Part shown: positions 9,232 to 17,653 of the stretch, piece after piece
How positions within the stretch are numbered: position 1 is the stretch's first letter
How the letters are laid out: every line of letters begins with the position of its first letter
NCBI GenBank assembly: GCA_934692625.1
Contig: CAKUUC010000006.1
Coordinates: forward strand, 1 to 64,000
DNA length: 64,000 nt
Reading direction: 5' to 3'
Source of the DNA: an uncultured Candidatus Melainabacteria bacterium
Lineage (GTDB): Bacteria; Cyanobacteriota; Vampirovibrionia; Gastranaerophilales; Gastranaerophilaceae
The notes under the pieces: model-generated
The model's database searches: none
What the model was told of the DNA's origin: nothing
The model's input: only the letters and a program-made list of their open reading frames with translations
Program-made: the position numbers and the translations under genes

Positions 9232-10239
9232 ATGTTTGATATAGGAAAAAAGAAAATTCATGTAGTAAAATACAGAGTTCTATGGGTATGCTTATCAGCA
9301 TTGTTGTTGCTACCATGTATCGGTGCGATGGTATATTCAATGATTACATATCCGACTCATACTCCGGTAAAAGTTGGTATTGACTATACAGGTGGTACAA
9401 TTATGCAATACGGTACTTCCGATAAAGTTACGACTAAACAAATTGAAGTAACTCGTGAAAAACTTGAAAAAATCGGTGTTGAATCTCCTTATGTTCAGGT
9501 TTTGAGTAACAACGCAACAACAAGAGAAGATAACGGTATTAACTCAGTTATCTCTATCAGAACCCCATTCTTGAAAGAAGGTTCTAAATTATCTGATGAG
9601 GTAACAGAAGTTGTTTCTGCACAATATCACAATACAACATTGTTGCAATTCACATCAATTGGGGCGACTTTGGGTAAAGAATTGTTGAACAAGTCTTTGA
9701 TTGCACTTGGTTTGGCAATTATCGGTATTGTTGCTTATGTATCTTTCAGATTTAAACTGGATTATGGTATTGCCGCTATTTTAGGTTTGTTACATGACTG
9801 TATATTTGTTGTCGGAGCCTTTTCTTTGATGGGGATATTCTGGAATGTGCAGATTGATGGTTTGTTTATCACCGCAATTTTGACGATTATTGGTTTCTCA
9901 ATCAACGATACAATCGTTACATTTGATAGAATTAGAGAAAACTTGAGATATTACGGCAAGAAAATGTCATTTGGTGAAATTGTTGATGCTTCTGTAAATC
10001 AAACTTTGGCAAGAAGTATTAATACTTCATTGACTGCATTTTTAACGTTGTTGGCATTGTACTTGTTCGGTGGTTCTACAACAAAAGATTTCGTATTGAC
10101 AATGATGCTTGGTATTGTTGTCGGTGTTTATTCTAGTATCTTCTTCTGTTGTATGCTTGTTGATTTCTGGGAAGAAAGAAAATCAATGAAAAAAGAAAAA
10201 GCAGTTGAAGTTGTTGAGAACAAGAGTGCTACAGTTTAA
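9232..10239 (+). CDS. secF: Protein translocase subunit SecF
   Basis: 335 residues. An N-terminal membrane helix, a short periplasmic part with VGIDYTGGT, and five further membrane helices with the family motif GFSINDTIVTFDRIREN near residue 225. Partner of the SecD encoded 21 bases upstream. It ends with a charged cytoplasmic tail and is followed by a rho-independent terminator at 10263-10300, closing the dapA/secD/secF block. Confidence 0.96.
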   Translation: MFDIGKKKIHVVKYRVLWVCLSALLLLPCIGAMVYSMITYPTHTPVKVGIDYTGGTIMQYGTSDKVTTKQIEVTREKLEKIGVESPYVQVLSNNATTREDNGINSVISIRTPFLKEGSKLSDEVTEVVSAQYHNTTLLQFTSIGATLGKELLNKSLIALGLAIIGIVAYVSFRFKLDYGIAAILGLLHDCIFVVGAFSLMGIFWNVQIDGLFITAILTIIGFSINDTIVTFDRIRENLRYYGKKMSFGEIVDASVNQTLARSINTSLTAFLTLLALYLFGGSTTKDFVLTMMLGIVVGVYSSIFFCCMLVDFWEERKSMKKEKAVEVVENKSATV

Positions 10240-10262
10240 TAACTGAAAAAATCAAATTGAGA

Positions 10263-10300
10263 AAATACCTTGTAGAATTTTTCTATAAGGTATTTTTTTA
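10263..10300 (+). terminator. Terminator after secF
   Basis: AAATACCTT pairs with AAGGTATTT around a loop of about 17 bases and runs into a T tract. Confidence 0.85.
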
Positions 10301-10350
10301 TGCTAGAATAGTAACAATACAAGGATTACAATTAACTAAAGGGTTTAAAA

Positions 10351-11736
10351 ATGTTCGACAATTTAAGTGAGAAACTACAAAATATTATTTCAAAAACTCA
10401 TAGCCAAGAATTGACACAAGATAATATGCAGGATGCGTTGAGAGAAATTAGACGTGCATTGCTAGAGGCAGATGTAAATTTGAGGGTTGTGAAGTCTTTT
10501 ATCTCGTCAATAAAAGATAAGGCAGAGGGTGAAAATATTTTGCAAGGTGTGAATCCTTCTCAACAGTTGATAAAAATCGTCAATGACGAACTTGTCGAAC
10601 TTTTGGGCAAGGAATTAAAACCGCTGGATTTGTCCGGACATCCTAGTTTGATTATGATGTTGGGACTTCAAGGTTCTGGAAAAACCACATCTTCTGCAAA
10701 ACTTGCTGTAAAATTGAAAAAGGACGGTAAAAATCCATTACTTGTTGCGTGTGATGTTTATAGACCTGCTGCAATTTCTCAATTAAAAACTTTGGGACAA
10801 GAAATCGGTTGTGAAGTTTTTACAGTGCCTGATTCAACAGATGTTCAGGATATTGTTAAAAAGGCGATAGACTATTCTAAAGAAAATGGATTCAATGTCC
10901 TAATTCTCGATACAGCAGGTCGTTTGCAAATTGATACCGAAATGATGGCTGAGTTGCTTATTATTGACCGAGTTTTTCAACCGAATGAAAAATTGTTGGT
11001 AATTGATGCAATGACAGGGCAAGAAGCGGTTAATGTTGCAGAAAACTTTGATGCTCAAATCGGCTTGACTGGGCTCATTTTGACTAAGTTAGATGGCGAT
11101 TCTCGTGGTGGCGCAGCATTGTCAGTTGTTCATTGTACAGGAAAACCTATTAAATTGACCGGTACAGGTGAAAAATTGAATGCTCTTGAAGATTTTTATC
11201 CGGAACGTATGGTTACGAGAATTTTGGGAATGGGAGATATTGTTTCACTTGTTGAACGTGCTCAAGAAGTTTTTGATGAAAAAGAAGCTTTGAAAATGCA
11301 AGAAAAAATTCAAAAAGAACAATTTTCATACAATGACTTTTTGAATATGCAAAAGCAGATGAAAATGTTTGGTTCTGTTGACCAACTATTAGGAATGCTT
11401 CCTGGGGTGAATTTGAAACAGGCTGATAGAGAGAAGATTTCTCACGCAAGTGAAACCGAATTTAAAAAGATTGAGGTTTTTATTCAGAGTATGACGGAAG
11501 AAGAACGTGAACACCCTGAAATTATGAATACAAGCCGCAAAAAACGTATTGCAAAGGGCTGCGGTATGGATATGCATACGATAAATATTTATATCAAACA
11601 GTTTGAACAAATGCGAATGATGATGGGTGGAATGAATAAAATGCAAAAAATGTTCGGTGGTTTTGGTAAGAAAAACGAGAAAAAAGCTATGGTTCAAGCC
11701 ATGAAAATGATGGGAAAAATGAAACATCGATTTTAA
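10351..11736 (+). CDS. ffh: Signal recognition particle protein Ffh
   Basis: 461 residues. N and G domains with P-loop GLQGSGKTT near residue 110, DTAGRLQID and TKLDGDSRGGAAL, then a methionine-rich M domain ending in repeated Met motifs (MRMMMGGMNKMQKMF) that binds SRP RNA and signal sequences. It delivers nascent membrane proteins to the translocon. It is monocistronic here, after the secF terminator. No SRP RNA was found close by. Confidence 0.97.
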   Translation: MFDNLSEKLQNIISKTHSQELTQDNMQDALREIRRALLEADVNLRVVKSFISSIKDKAEGENILQGVNPSQQLIKIVNDELVELLGKELKPLDLSGHPSLIMMLGLQGSGKTTSSAKLAVKLKKDGKNPLLVACDVYRPAAISQLKTLGQEIGCEVFTVPDSTDVQDIVKKAIDYSKENGFNVLILDTAGRLQIDTEMMAELLIIDRVFQPNEKLLVIDAMTGQEAVNVAENFDAQIGLTGLILTKLDGDSRGGAALSVVHCTGKPIKLTGTGEKLNALEDFYPERMVTRILGMGDIVSLVERAQEVFDEKEALKMQEKIQKEQFSYNDFLNMQKQMKMFGSVDQLLGMLPGVNLKQADREKISHASETEFKKIEVFIQSMTEEEREHPEIMNTSRKKRIAKGCGMDMHTINIYIKQFEQMRMMMGGMNKMQKMFGGFGKKNEKKAMVQAMKMMGKMKHRF

Positions 11737-11796
11737 TCTTCGATGAGATGAATTTTAGTTAGGCTAATATATTCTTAACAAGCGAACCATGATAAC

Positions 11797-11862
11797 AGAT
11801 TCTGAATAAGATAAAATCTACGCAATTAGAAATTGCTTGATTTTTAATCATTTCAGAATGAC
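11797..11862. repeat. Long palindromic element, AGATTCTGAA...TTCAGAAT type
   Basis: Ends ATTCTGAA / TTCAGAAT with the core AAAATCTACGCAATT...AATTGCTTGATTTTTAA. The core is nearly identical to copies at 34107-34171 and, inverted, at 12492-12559. The inner AATT-AATT parts extend the pairing. Confidence 0.7.
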
Positions 11863-11888
11863 GAAATCCTTGCTAGGCACACCAAATA

Positions 11889-11917
11889 GTCACTCTGAAC
11901 TTGATTCAGAGTCTGTT
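11889..11917. repeat. Short palindrome ACTCTGAA/TTCAGAGT
   Basis: ACTCTGAACTTGATTCAGAGT: an 8-base stem with a 5-base loop, flanked by GTC and CTGTTT. It recurs at 34198-34226 and inverted at 12439-12466. It shares flanks with the long ATTCTGAA elements but has a stem changed in both arms. Confidence 0.7.
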
Positions 11918-11943
11918 TCAATATCAATTGTGCCATTTGGAAA

Positions 11944-11967
11944 GTAGGTCGGCGTTGCCACGCTGAC
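11944..11967 (+). repeat. REP-like palindrome with GTAG foot
   Basis: GTAG followed by GTCGGCG-TTGCCA-CGCTGAC, a 7-base stem with one G-T wobble. The same layout, with the same loop, occurs at 34011-34034 and 13334-13357. Confidence 0.65.
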
Positions 11968-12010
11968 GGTGATAATGAATGACGAAAGCTTTGCTGGGTT
12001 GCCCCCAAAA

Positions 12011-12086
12011 GTCATGCCGAACAGCACGAGCAGTGTGCGAAACGAAGTGAAGGCACGATTAATGCGAGTGCGGAGTTTCGGCATCT
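12011..12086. repeat. Palindrome-bounded element with conserved core, copy 1
   Basis: The stem ATGCCGAA / TTCGGCAT encloses a core of about 60 bases containing CACGAGCAGTGTGCG, AACGAAGTGAAGGCACG and ATTAATGCGAGTGCG. The core recurs at 34380-34458, where the stem is ATTCCGGA / TCCGGAAT: both arms changed together. Confidence 0.75.
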
Positions 12087-12152
12087 CTTCCAAAATCAAA
12101 ATAAAACAAAGAATTAAGTTCCTAAAATCCTTGTTATAACTTGATATGAAGG

Positions 12153-12178
12153 GATCCTGAAACGAGATTCAGGGTGAC
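12153..12178. repeat. Short palindrome CCTGAA/TTCAGG
   Basis: GGATCCTGAA-ACGAGA-TTCAGGGTGAC. A further variant of the CTGAA/TTCAG palindrome family with the same TGAC flank. Confidence 0.5.
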
Positions 12179-12288
12179 CTTTAGGTGTGTGCGTTTACTA
12201 TTGTTGAATGACGATAGCTTTGCTATTTTTACATATTTATTTTGAAATATTTCCAAACGTTACAAAATGTAAAAACTATTTTAAACCC

Positions 12289-12385
12289 TCGAAACCATTG
12301 ATATAATTGCTTTATGGTATGGTATGGTATGGTATGGTATGGTGTGGCGGGGCGGTGTACTTATGGGCAAAAATCGTTCATAATA
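12289..12385 (+). promoter_or_regulatory. TATGG-repeat promoter/leader, copy 2
   Basis: Second copy of the sequence at 1-92: -10 box TATAAT at 12302-12307, then six tandem TATGG units (12313-12342), then the shared GGCGGGGCGGTGTACTTATGG block. Copy 1 has four units. Between this leader and the prepilin ATG two palindromic elements have entered (12439-12466 and 12492-12559), so the leader is about 280 bases long compared with about 95 in copy 1. Confidence 0.6.
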
Positions 12386-12438
12386 GAAGTATGATTTTGA
12401 AAATATTGAAATTAAAAAACGCAAAATCAACGAGGAAA

Positions 12439-12466
12439 ACAGACTCTGAATCAAGTTCAGAGTGAC
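12439..12466. repeat. Short palindrome ACTCTGAA/TTCAGAGT, inverted copy
   Basis: ACTCTGAATCAAGTTCAGAGT flanked by CAG and GAC. It lies in the leader of the second prepilin gene. Confidence 0.65.
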
Positions 12467-12491
12467 TTTTGGGTAGCCTTAGCAAAGCTCT

Positions 12492-12559
12492 CGTCATTCT
12501 GAAAAGATTAAAAATCAAGCAATTTCTAATTGCGTAGATTTTATCTTATTCAGAATCTG
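12492..12559. repeat. Long palindromic element, inverted copy
   Basis: Reverse orientation of the element at 11797-11862, ATTCTGAA...TTCAGAAT with the core AAGCAATTTCTAATTGCG. It ends about 36 bases before the prepilin start codon, inside the transcribed leader. Confidence 0.7.
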
Positions 12560-12595
12560 TTTATAGATATTACAAATAAAAGGAGTATTAAAAAC

Positions 12596-13312
12596 ATGAA
12601 AAAAGCGTTTACACTGGCGGAAGTACTGATAACATTAGGCATTGTTGGTGTTATCGCAGCGATGACTTTGCCTAGTTTGATAACGAATTATAAAGTAAAA
12701 GTTTTGGAGGCACGATTTAAAAAGACAGATGCAGTGTTGCAACAGGCACTTTTAAAAACTGCTAACGAAGTTGGATATGGTAGTTTTTCAAATTTGTCAA
12801 CGCCTTCTTCTGAAGATGAACTAGATAGAATGTTACCCGAAATCAACAAGGCTTGGGAAAATCAATTTGTCGGCGCAACAAGAATTTCTGGGGCTAATAA
12901 TTATCTTTTCCATAGAGGTGTTCGTCAACATGATATCTTTGGTACAGCTTTATCTTCATCTGCTCAAGGTTATTTCCCAAAATTGAATGATGATAGAATT
13001 ATTCTTACTAAAGATGGTACAAGTTTTTCGTATTTTGCCGTATCAGATACTCACAATGTAAAACGTTTGCGCCTGATATTAGATACAAACGGGCCGTTCA
13101 AAGGTCCAAATCGCTGGGGCCATGATATTTTTAGTTATAATTCATATTGGTTTGGTGCTAATATGTTATGTGACCCTTCAATAACGAATTCTAACAATCA
13201 AGATGGTTGTTTTTATTATGCACATCGTGGTGTAAACCCATCAGGAAATTCGAATTCATATTGGGATATTTTGTATAAGCCGTTGAGTTATTGGCAAAAG
13301 ACTGACAAATAA
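12596..13312 (+). CDS. Type IV prepilin-like (pseudopilin) protein
   Basis: 238 residues from the ATG at 12596, chosen because AGGAG at 12581-12585 precedes it and it begins MKKAFTLAEVLITLGIVG; a longer in-frame start would put 22 unrelated residues before the prepilin leader. Cleavage is expected after Ala4, with Glu at mature position 5. The globular part has LDTNGPFKGPNRWGHDIF near residue 165 and ends GNSNSYWDILYKPLSYW, very like the protein at 58911. Probably a minor pilin or pseudopilin. Confidence 0.82.
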   Translation: MKKAFTLAEVLITLGIVGVIAAMTLPSLITNYKVKVLEARFKKTDAVLQQALLKTANEVGYGSFSNLSTPSSEDELDRMLPEINKAWENQFVGATRISGANNYLFHRGVRQHDIFGTALSSSAQGYFPKLNDDRIILTKDGTSFSYFAVSDTHNVKRLRLILDTNGPFKGPNRWGHDIFSYNSYWFGANMLCDPSITNSNNQDGCFYYAHRGVNPSGNSNSYWDILYKPLSYWQKTDK

Positions 13313-13333
13313 TTAACGGCTTGTGTAGGCTGA

Positions 13334-13357
13334 GTAGGTTGTCGTTGCCACGCCAAT
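13334..13357 (+). repeat. REP-like palindrome with GTAG foot (partial)
   Basis: GTAG then GTTGTCG-TTGCCA-CGCCAAT, an imperfect stem. It lies between the convergent prepilin and nadC genes. Confidence 0.5.
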
Positions 13358-13360
13358 ATT

Positions 13361-14191
13361 TTACATATCTAAAGCGATATCAAGGGTTGGTGCTTTTGCA
13401 ACAATTGCGCTTGAAGAAATTATATCAACTCCGCACTCTGCAATTGCACGAACTGTTTCTAATCTGACATTTCCGCTTGCTTCAACAATTGCCTTATGGT
13501 TAATTAGTTTAACTGCTGATTTCATTGTGTCTAAATCCATATTATCAAGCATGATAATGTCAACACCTAGCGGTAAGGCTTCTTTGATTTGGTCAATTGT
13601 ATCGCATTCAAGTTCAATTTTATGAGCGTGAGAAAGGTTTGCTTTAACTTTTTCAATCGCTTTTGTTACAGAACCTGCAACTTGAATATGGTTATCTTTT
13701 ATCATTGCACAATCAGAAAGGTTAAATCTGTGTAATGCTCCGCCACCTGTTTTTACTGAATATTTTTCGAACGCTCTAAATCCTGGGGTGGTTTTTCGAG
13801 TATCAACAATTTTGCAAGGTAAATTACCGATTGCAGTTTGGTATTTGTGTGTTTCTGTTGCAATGCCGCTCATTCTTTGAATATAGTTCAACGAAACTCT
13901 TTCGCCAAGTAGCAAATATTTTCCAGGGCCTTCGATTTTTGCCAGAACATCACCTTTTTTGATTTTGTCACCATCTTTAAAAAGTAATTCAACTTTTACT
14001 CTATCTGACAAAATTTTGAAAACTGTTTTAAATACGTTCAAACCACAAATAATTCCTTCGCTGCGAGATACAAGTGACGCTTTGAACATTTCATCTTCGC
14101 CGACAATACTTTCAGTTGTAACGTCGCCAAATCCTATATCTTCCATTAATGCTGATTTTACGTGTTCCTCTACATAAAAATTACTTAGCAA
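13361..14191 (-). CDS. nadC: Nicotinate-nucleotide pyrophosphorylase (quinolinate phosphoribosyltransferase)
   Basis: 276 residues. It converts quinolinate and PRPP to nicotinate mononucleotide in NAD synthesis. Family motifs are present: TRKTTPGFRAFEKYSVKTGGG near residue 130, HRFNLSDCAMIKDNH and ELECDTIDQ. The start is TTG, with GGAG 9 bases upstream, and overlaps the end of nadB by 11 bases, which indicates translational coupling. nadA is absent from the window. Confidence 0.95.
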   Translation of the reverse strand: MLSNFYVEEHVKSALMEDIGFGDVTTESIVGEDEMFKASLVSRSEGIICGLNVFKTVFKILSDRVKVELLFKDGDKIKKGDVLAKIEGPGKYLLLGERVSLNYIQRMSGIATETHKYQTAIGNLPCKIVDTRKTTPGFRAFEKYSVKTGGGALHRFNLSDCAMIKDNHIQVAGSVTKAIEKVKANLSHAHKIELECDTIDQIKEALPLGVDIIMLDNMDLDTMKSAVKLINHKAIVEASGNVRLETVRAIAECGVDIISSSAIVAKAPTLDIALDM

Positions 14192-15785
14192 AACTAATTT
14201 CTCCTTTATTATCTTTTATCAAACTATGTTCGCAAATATTGCTTTTTTCTAAATAATCAGTGCGGTAATGTGCGCCACGTGATTCTTTTCTATTCAATGC
14301 GGACTTAATGATAAGTCGTGCGGTGATAAGCATATTGCGCAATTCGTATTCTTCGGAATTCTTACATTTATCAATTCTTCCAAATTCTTTTTCAATTTTA
14401 TTAACGGTATTTAGTGCTTCGGTTAATGATTTTTCATTTCTAAAAATTCCGACATTTTCCCACATTATTTCTTTTAGTCTTGTTTTCAAATTCTCAATAT
14501 TTATAGTAGAAAATTCGCAAACTTTTTCGTATCTGCTGATTAAGTTTTCATCAATTCCACTGATATTTGAAAACGGTGTGTGTTTCAGATAGTCCGCAAC
14601 TTCGTAAGCAAAAACTACGCATTCTAAAAGCGAATTACTTGCAAGTCTGTTTGCTCCGTGCAAACCTGTTGATGAAACTTCACCGATTGCAAATAGCCCT
14701 TTTGCAGATGTTTCTGCTGTTAAGTTTGTTTTAACTCCACCCATAAAGTAGTGTGCGGCAGGTGAAACCGGAATAAAATCTTTTGTGATATCAATACCGA
14801 TTTCGCTACATCTTTTTGCGATTGTCGGAAATCTTTTTAGTAATTTTTCTTTTCCGATTTCTGTTGCGTTTAAGTAAACGTTTGGAACTTTTGTTTCTTC
14901 CATTTCTGTGAAAATTGAGCGAGCAACGATATCTCTTGGGGCAAGTTCTTTTCTCTCATCGTATTTGTACATAAATTCATTGCCATTTTTATCGCAAAGT
15001 TTTGCGCCTTCTCCACGGACTGCTTCACTGATTAAAAATCTGTTTTCTCTTGAATCATCAGCCAATGAAGTTGGGTGAAATTGTACAAATTCCATGTCTT
15101 GAAGTTCAACTCCTGCTCTATAGCAAAGCGCAGGTCCATCACCTGTTGCGACTGACGGATTGGTTGTGTATTTATATAGTTGTCCGACTCCGCCTGTTGC
15201 AAGAATTACTACCGGTGCTTCTATTGCTTCGTATTCATTTGTTTTTGCATTGTATGTTATTATACCTGTGCAAATATTATTTTTTATTGAAATATCTACG
15301 ATAGGCGAGTTTTCTTTTATTGTAATGTTTTTATTTTCTTTAACTTTTTTGCATAATGCGATTGTCATTTCACGTCCTGTTGCATCGCCACCGGAGTGAA
15401 GAATTCTTCTAATACTGTGAGCGGCTTCTTTGGTTAATGTAAAATTGCCGTTTTCATCTCGGTCAAATTCCACGCCAAATTTTAACAAATCGTGAACTAC
15501 TTTGTCAGAATTTTCGCTAACGAATTTTGTTGTATTTAATTCGCTTAATCCTGCGCCCGCTTTCAACGTATCTGAAACGTGAAGTTCGACAGAATCTTTT
15601 TCGTTATCTTGCAATACTGCAACCATGCCACCTTGAGCATAGTAAGAATTACTTTCGTCTAGTTCTGATTTTGTAACAAGTAAAATTCCGTTTGGAAGTT
15701 TTAATTGTTGTTCAATTTTTAATGCTGCGTAAAGTCCTGAAAGCCCACTCCCAGCAACAATTACTGAAAATTTTGAATTTTTCAT
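14181..15785 (-). CDS. nadB: L-aspartate oxidase
   Basis: 534-residue FAD enzyme that makes iminoaspartate, the first step of de novo NAD synthesis. An N-terminal Rossmann fold (VAGSGLSGLYAALK), SYYAQGGMVAVL, the HSGGDATGREM and QFHPTSL motifs and ISEAVRGEGAKL identify it and distinguish it from succinate dehydrogenase by context with nadC. The C-terminal helical domain is complete. Because it uses fumarate or oxygen, it can work in anaerobes. Confidence 0.95.
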   Translation of the reverse strand: MKNSKFSVIVAGSGLSGLYAALKIEQQLKLPNGILLVTKSELDESNSYYAQGGMVAVLQDNEKDSVELHVSDTLKAGAGLSELNTTKFVSENSDKVVHDLLKFGVEFDRDENGNFTLTKEAAHSIRRILHSGGDATGREMTIALCKKVKENKNITIKENSPIVDISIKNNICTGIITYNAKTNEYEAIEAPVVILATGGVGQLYKYTTNPSVATGDGPALCYRAGVELQDMEFVQFHPTSLADDSRENRFLISEAVRGEGAKLCDKNGNEFMYKYDERKELAPRDIVARSIFTEMEETKVPNVYLNATEIGKEKLLKRFPTIAKRCSEIGIDITKDFIPVSPAAHYFMGGVKTNLTAETSAKGLFAIGEVSSTGLHGANRLASNSLLECVVFAYEVADYLKHTPFSNISGIDENLISRYEKVCEFSTINIENLKTRLKEIMWENVGIFRNEKSLTEALNTVNKIEKEFGRIDKCKNSEEYELRNMLITARLIIKSALNRKESRGAHYRTDYLEKSNICEHSLIKDNKGEISFAK

Positions 15786-15998
15786 TATCGTGTTTCCCGT
15801 TTTTATCCTAATAATTTTATAACAAAAAGAATATTTGTGCTATGAAACAAAAAAATATTTATAAAACCTTTATTTTTATAATTCAAACAATAAATAAAAA
15901 GCCAGATATGAAAAGAATAGCCACAAAGCATAAACTCAGCAACAATTACAACAATGTTGCCTCACGAATATAATGTGAAAAACGACAAGGAGTAAATT

Positions 15999-16667
15999 AT
16001 GATAAATTCAAATATAAGGCTAATGTTGGTTGAAGATCATAAACTTATGAGAGTTGGTTTAAAATCTTTGTTTGAAGAACAGGACGGATTAGAAGTTACA
16101 TCAGAAGCGAATAACGGGCATGATGCGATTGAAAAATTTAAAACTACTCACCCTGATGTAACGCTTATGGATATTGGTTTGCCGGATATTTCCGGTATTG
16201 AAGCGACAAAGAAAATCCTTGAACTTAATACAAATGCGAAAGTTATTATTTTGACCTCTCATCTTAGCGAAAATGAAGTGCTTGAATCATTGCAATCCGG
16301 TGCGTGTGCTTATGTCATGAAAGATATTAACACCGATATTCTAAAAATGATAATCAAAACAATAAAAGAAGGTGCAATGTGGATTGATCCTCTTGCAGTT
16401 CCTATTTTGCGTGATAAAAATTGTGGAATTGTTCCGCAACGTCAAATGTCACGTGCAATGTTTCGTGAAAAACATTCAAATCTTACGCAAAGAGAATACG
16501 AGGTGCTAAAGCTTGTTGTCGATGGAAAATCAAATAATGAAATTGCAGAAGCGTTGACAATATCATCACACACTGCAAAAGCTCACGTTTGTAATATTAT
16601 ACAAAAACTCGTAGTTGATGATAGAACTCAGGCTGCTGTGAAAGCATTAAAAGAAGGACTCGTTTAA
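15999..16667 (+). CDS. NarL/FixJ-type response regulator
   Basis: 222 residues. The receiver domain has the acidic pair Glu12-Asp13, phospho-acceptor Asp58 (LMDIGLPD) and the conserved Lys in YVMKDI. A linker of about 25 residues leads to a C-terminal LuxR-type helix-turn-helix (LTQREYEVLKLVVDGKSNNEIAEAL...). It would bind DNA when phosphorylated. There is no histidine kinase next to it, so it is an orphan. AAGGAG precedes the ATG, and a TATAAT lies about 30 bases upstream. Confidence 0.9.
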   Translation: MINSNIRLMLVEDHKLMRVGLKSLFEEQDGLEVTSEANNGHDAIEKFKTTHPDVTLMDIGLPDISGIEATKKILELNTNAKVIILTSHLSENEVLESLQSGACAYVMKDINTDILKMIIKTIKEGAMWIDPLAVPILRDKNCGIVPQRQMSRAMFREKHSNLTQREYEVLKLVVDGKSNNEIAEALTISSHTAKAHVCNIIQKLVVDDRTQAAVKALKEGLV

Positions 16668-16709
16668 ATTACGGTCCTCTTTTTTAATTTTTATAATCTA
16701 GCCTAAGTT

Positions 16710-17525
16710 TTATTTCTTAGCGACCGCTTTTTTATCTTTATGATTTCCCGGTGTTGTGCGGTAAGGTTTCATTATTGTTGTTGACAATTCGCCCATGGTA
16801 TTTTTTATTGAGTTTGCCCATTCTTTGTTTCCTGGGGCATATGTCTTTTGAATTGAACTAATTGTCGTATGATGTTGAGATATGTAGTGTTTTATCAAAT
16901 TTTTACATAGAGCATCAATACAAGCAGCATAATTTACAGGATTTTGAAATCTGTGTCCCGGAATTTTACTACCGGTTGTTAATCCTGCAATATTATATTT
17001 ATGAATTGCTCCATTTTTTTCTCTTGCCGGACTGGCGCCAAAGCCGGATTCGTTTTTAGCGATACTCATTAAAAATACTGCATTAATTCCGTATTTTTTC
17101 TGAGCATCAAGAAAAAGTTGTCCTTTTCCTTCAAGTTTTGTACCGACAAGACATCTGTTTAAATCTTCTGCTTTGCCGTTAAATAAATTTTTTGTAACGT
17201 CAAAATTTAGTGGATATTTTGTTGGAATTGTCGGAATTTTATATTCTTTTTTGTCGAGTTCTGCCGCAATTTGCACTTTAGTTTTGTCAACTCTCAAGGC
17301 ATCAGGTTGTGCAACATAACCTTCTTTCAAATAATCGCCAATTTGTTTTGGGGTAAGTGGTAATCTAAATGGAGCAGTTGGTTCTTCTTTTTGAAAATTG
17401 ATATAAGTATTTAATTCCTTGTTATAATACAACTGTCCGCTTTTAGATTTGCCTAAAACATTTGGATAAAATCCGCCAAAGTTTTGATTATTTCTACTAT
17501 TTACTATAGTGTCATCATTTGCCAT
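16710..17525 (-). CDS. GH73-type glucosaminidase (peptidoglycan hydrolase) without Sec signal
   Basis: 271 residues. The C-terminal half (about 120-250) is a glucosaminidase domain: FLDAQKKYGINAVFLMSIAKNESGFGAS with the catalytic Glu in NESG, then YNIAGLTT, the SIQKTYAP segment and WANSI. It would cleave cell-wall glycan. The N-terminus has no signal peptide; instead it begins MANDDTIVNSRNNQNFGGFYPN, carrying the NFGG motif at residues 15-18 that matches short N-terminal motifs in five other proteins here. Export route unknown. Confidence 0.8.
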   Translation of the reverse strand: MANDDTIVNSRNNQNFGGFYPNVLGKSKSGQLYYNKELNTYINFQKEEPTAPFRLPLTPKQIGDYLKEGYVAQPDALRVDKTKVQIAAELDKKEYKIPTIPTKYPLNFDVTKNLFNGKAEDLNRCLVGTKLEGKGQLFLDAQKKYGINAVFLMSIAKNESGFGASPAREKNGAIHKYNIAGLTTGSKIPGHRFQNPVNYAACIDALCKNLIKHYISQHHTTISSIQKTYAPGNKEWANSIKNTMGELSTTIMKPYRTTPGNHKDKKAVAKK

Positions 17526-17653
17526 AATCGTGTCCTTTTATACTCTTCATATATATAAAGAATATAAGTTGTCAGAAATTGCCATTTTATTAAAAAATAT
17601 TAAACAAAAATCTGTTTATCTAAAAATATTGTCATGCTAAAATTTAGTTAATT

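Larger units (their letters stand above)
11737..12288. other. Gene-free repeat cluster
   Basis: This stretch after ffh carries no credible gene. It is packed with palindromic elements of four kinds (listed separately), some nested back to back. The open frames that cross it are made of repeat sequence and have no start signals. Confidence 0.7.

Noticed and set aside
11890..12099. Small frame in the repeat cluster
   Set aside because: Entirely composed of palindromic repeat sequence, without ribosome binding site.
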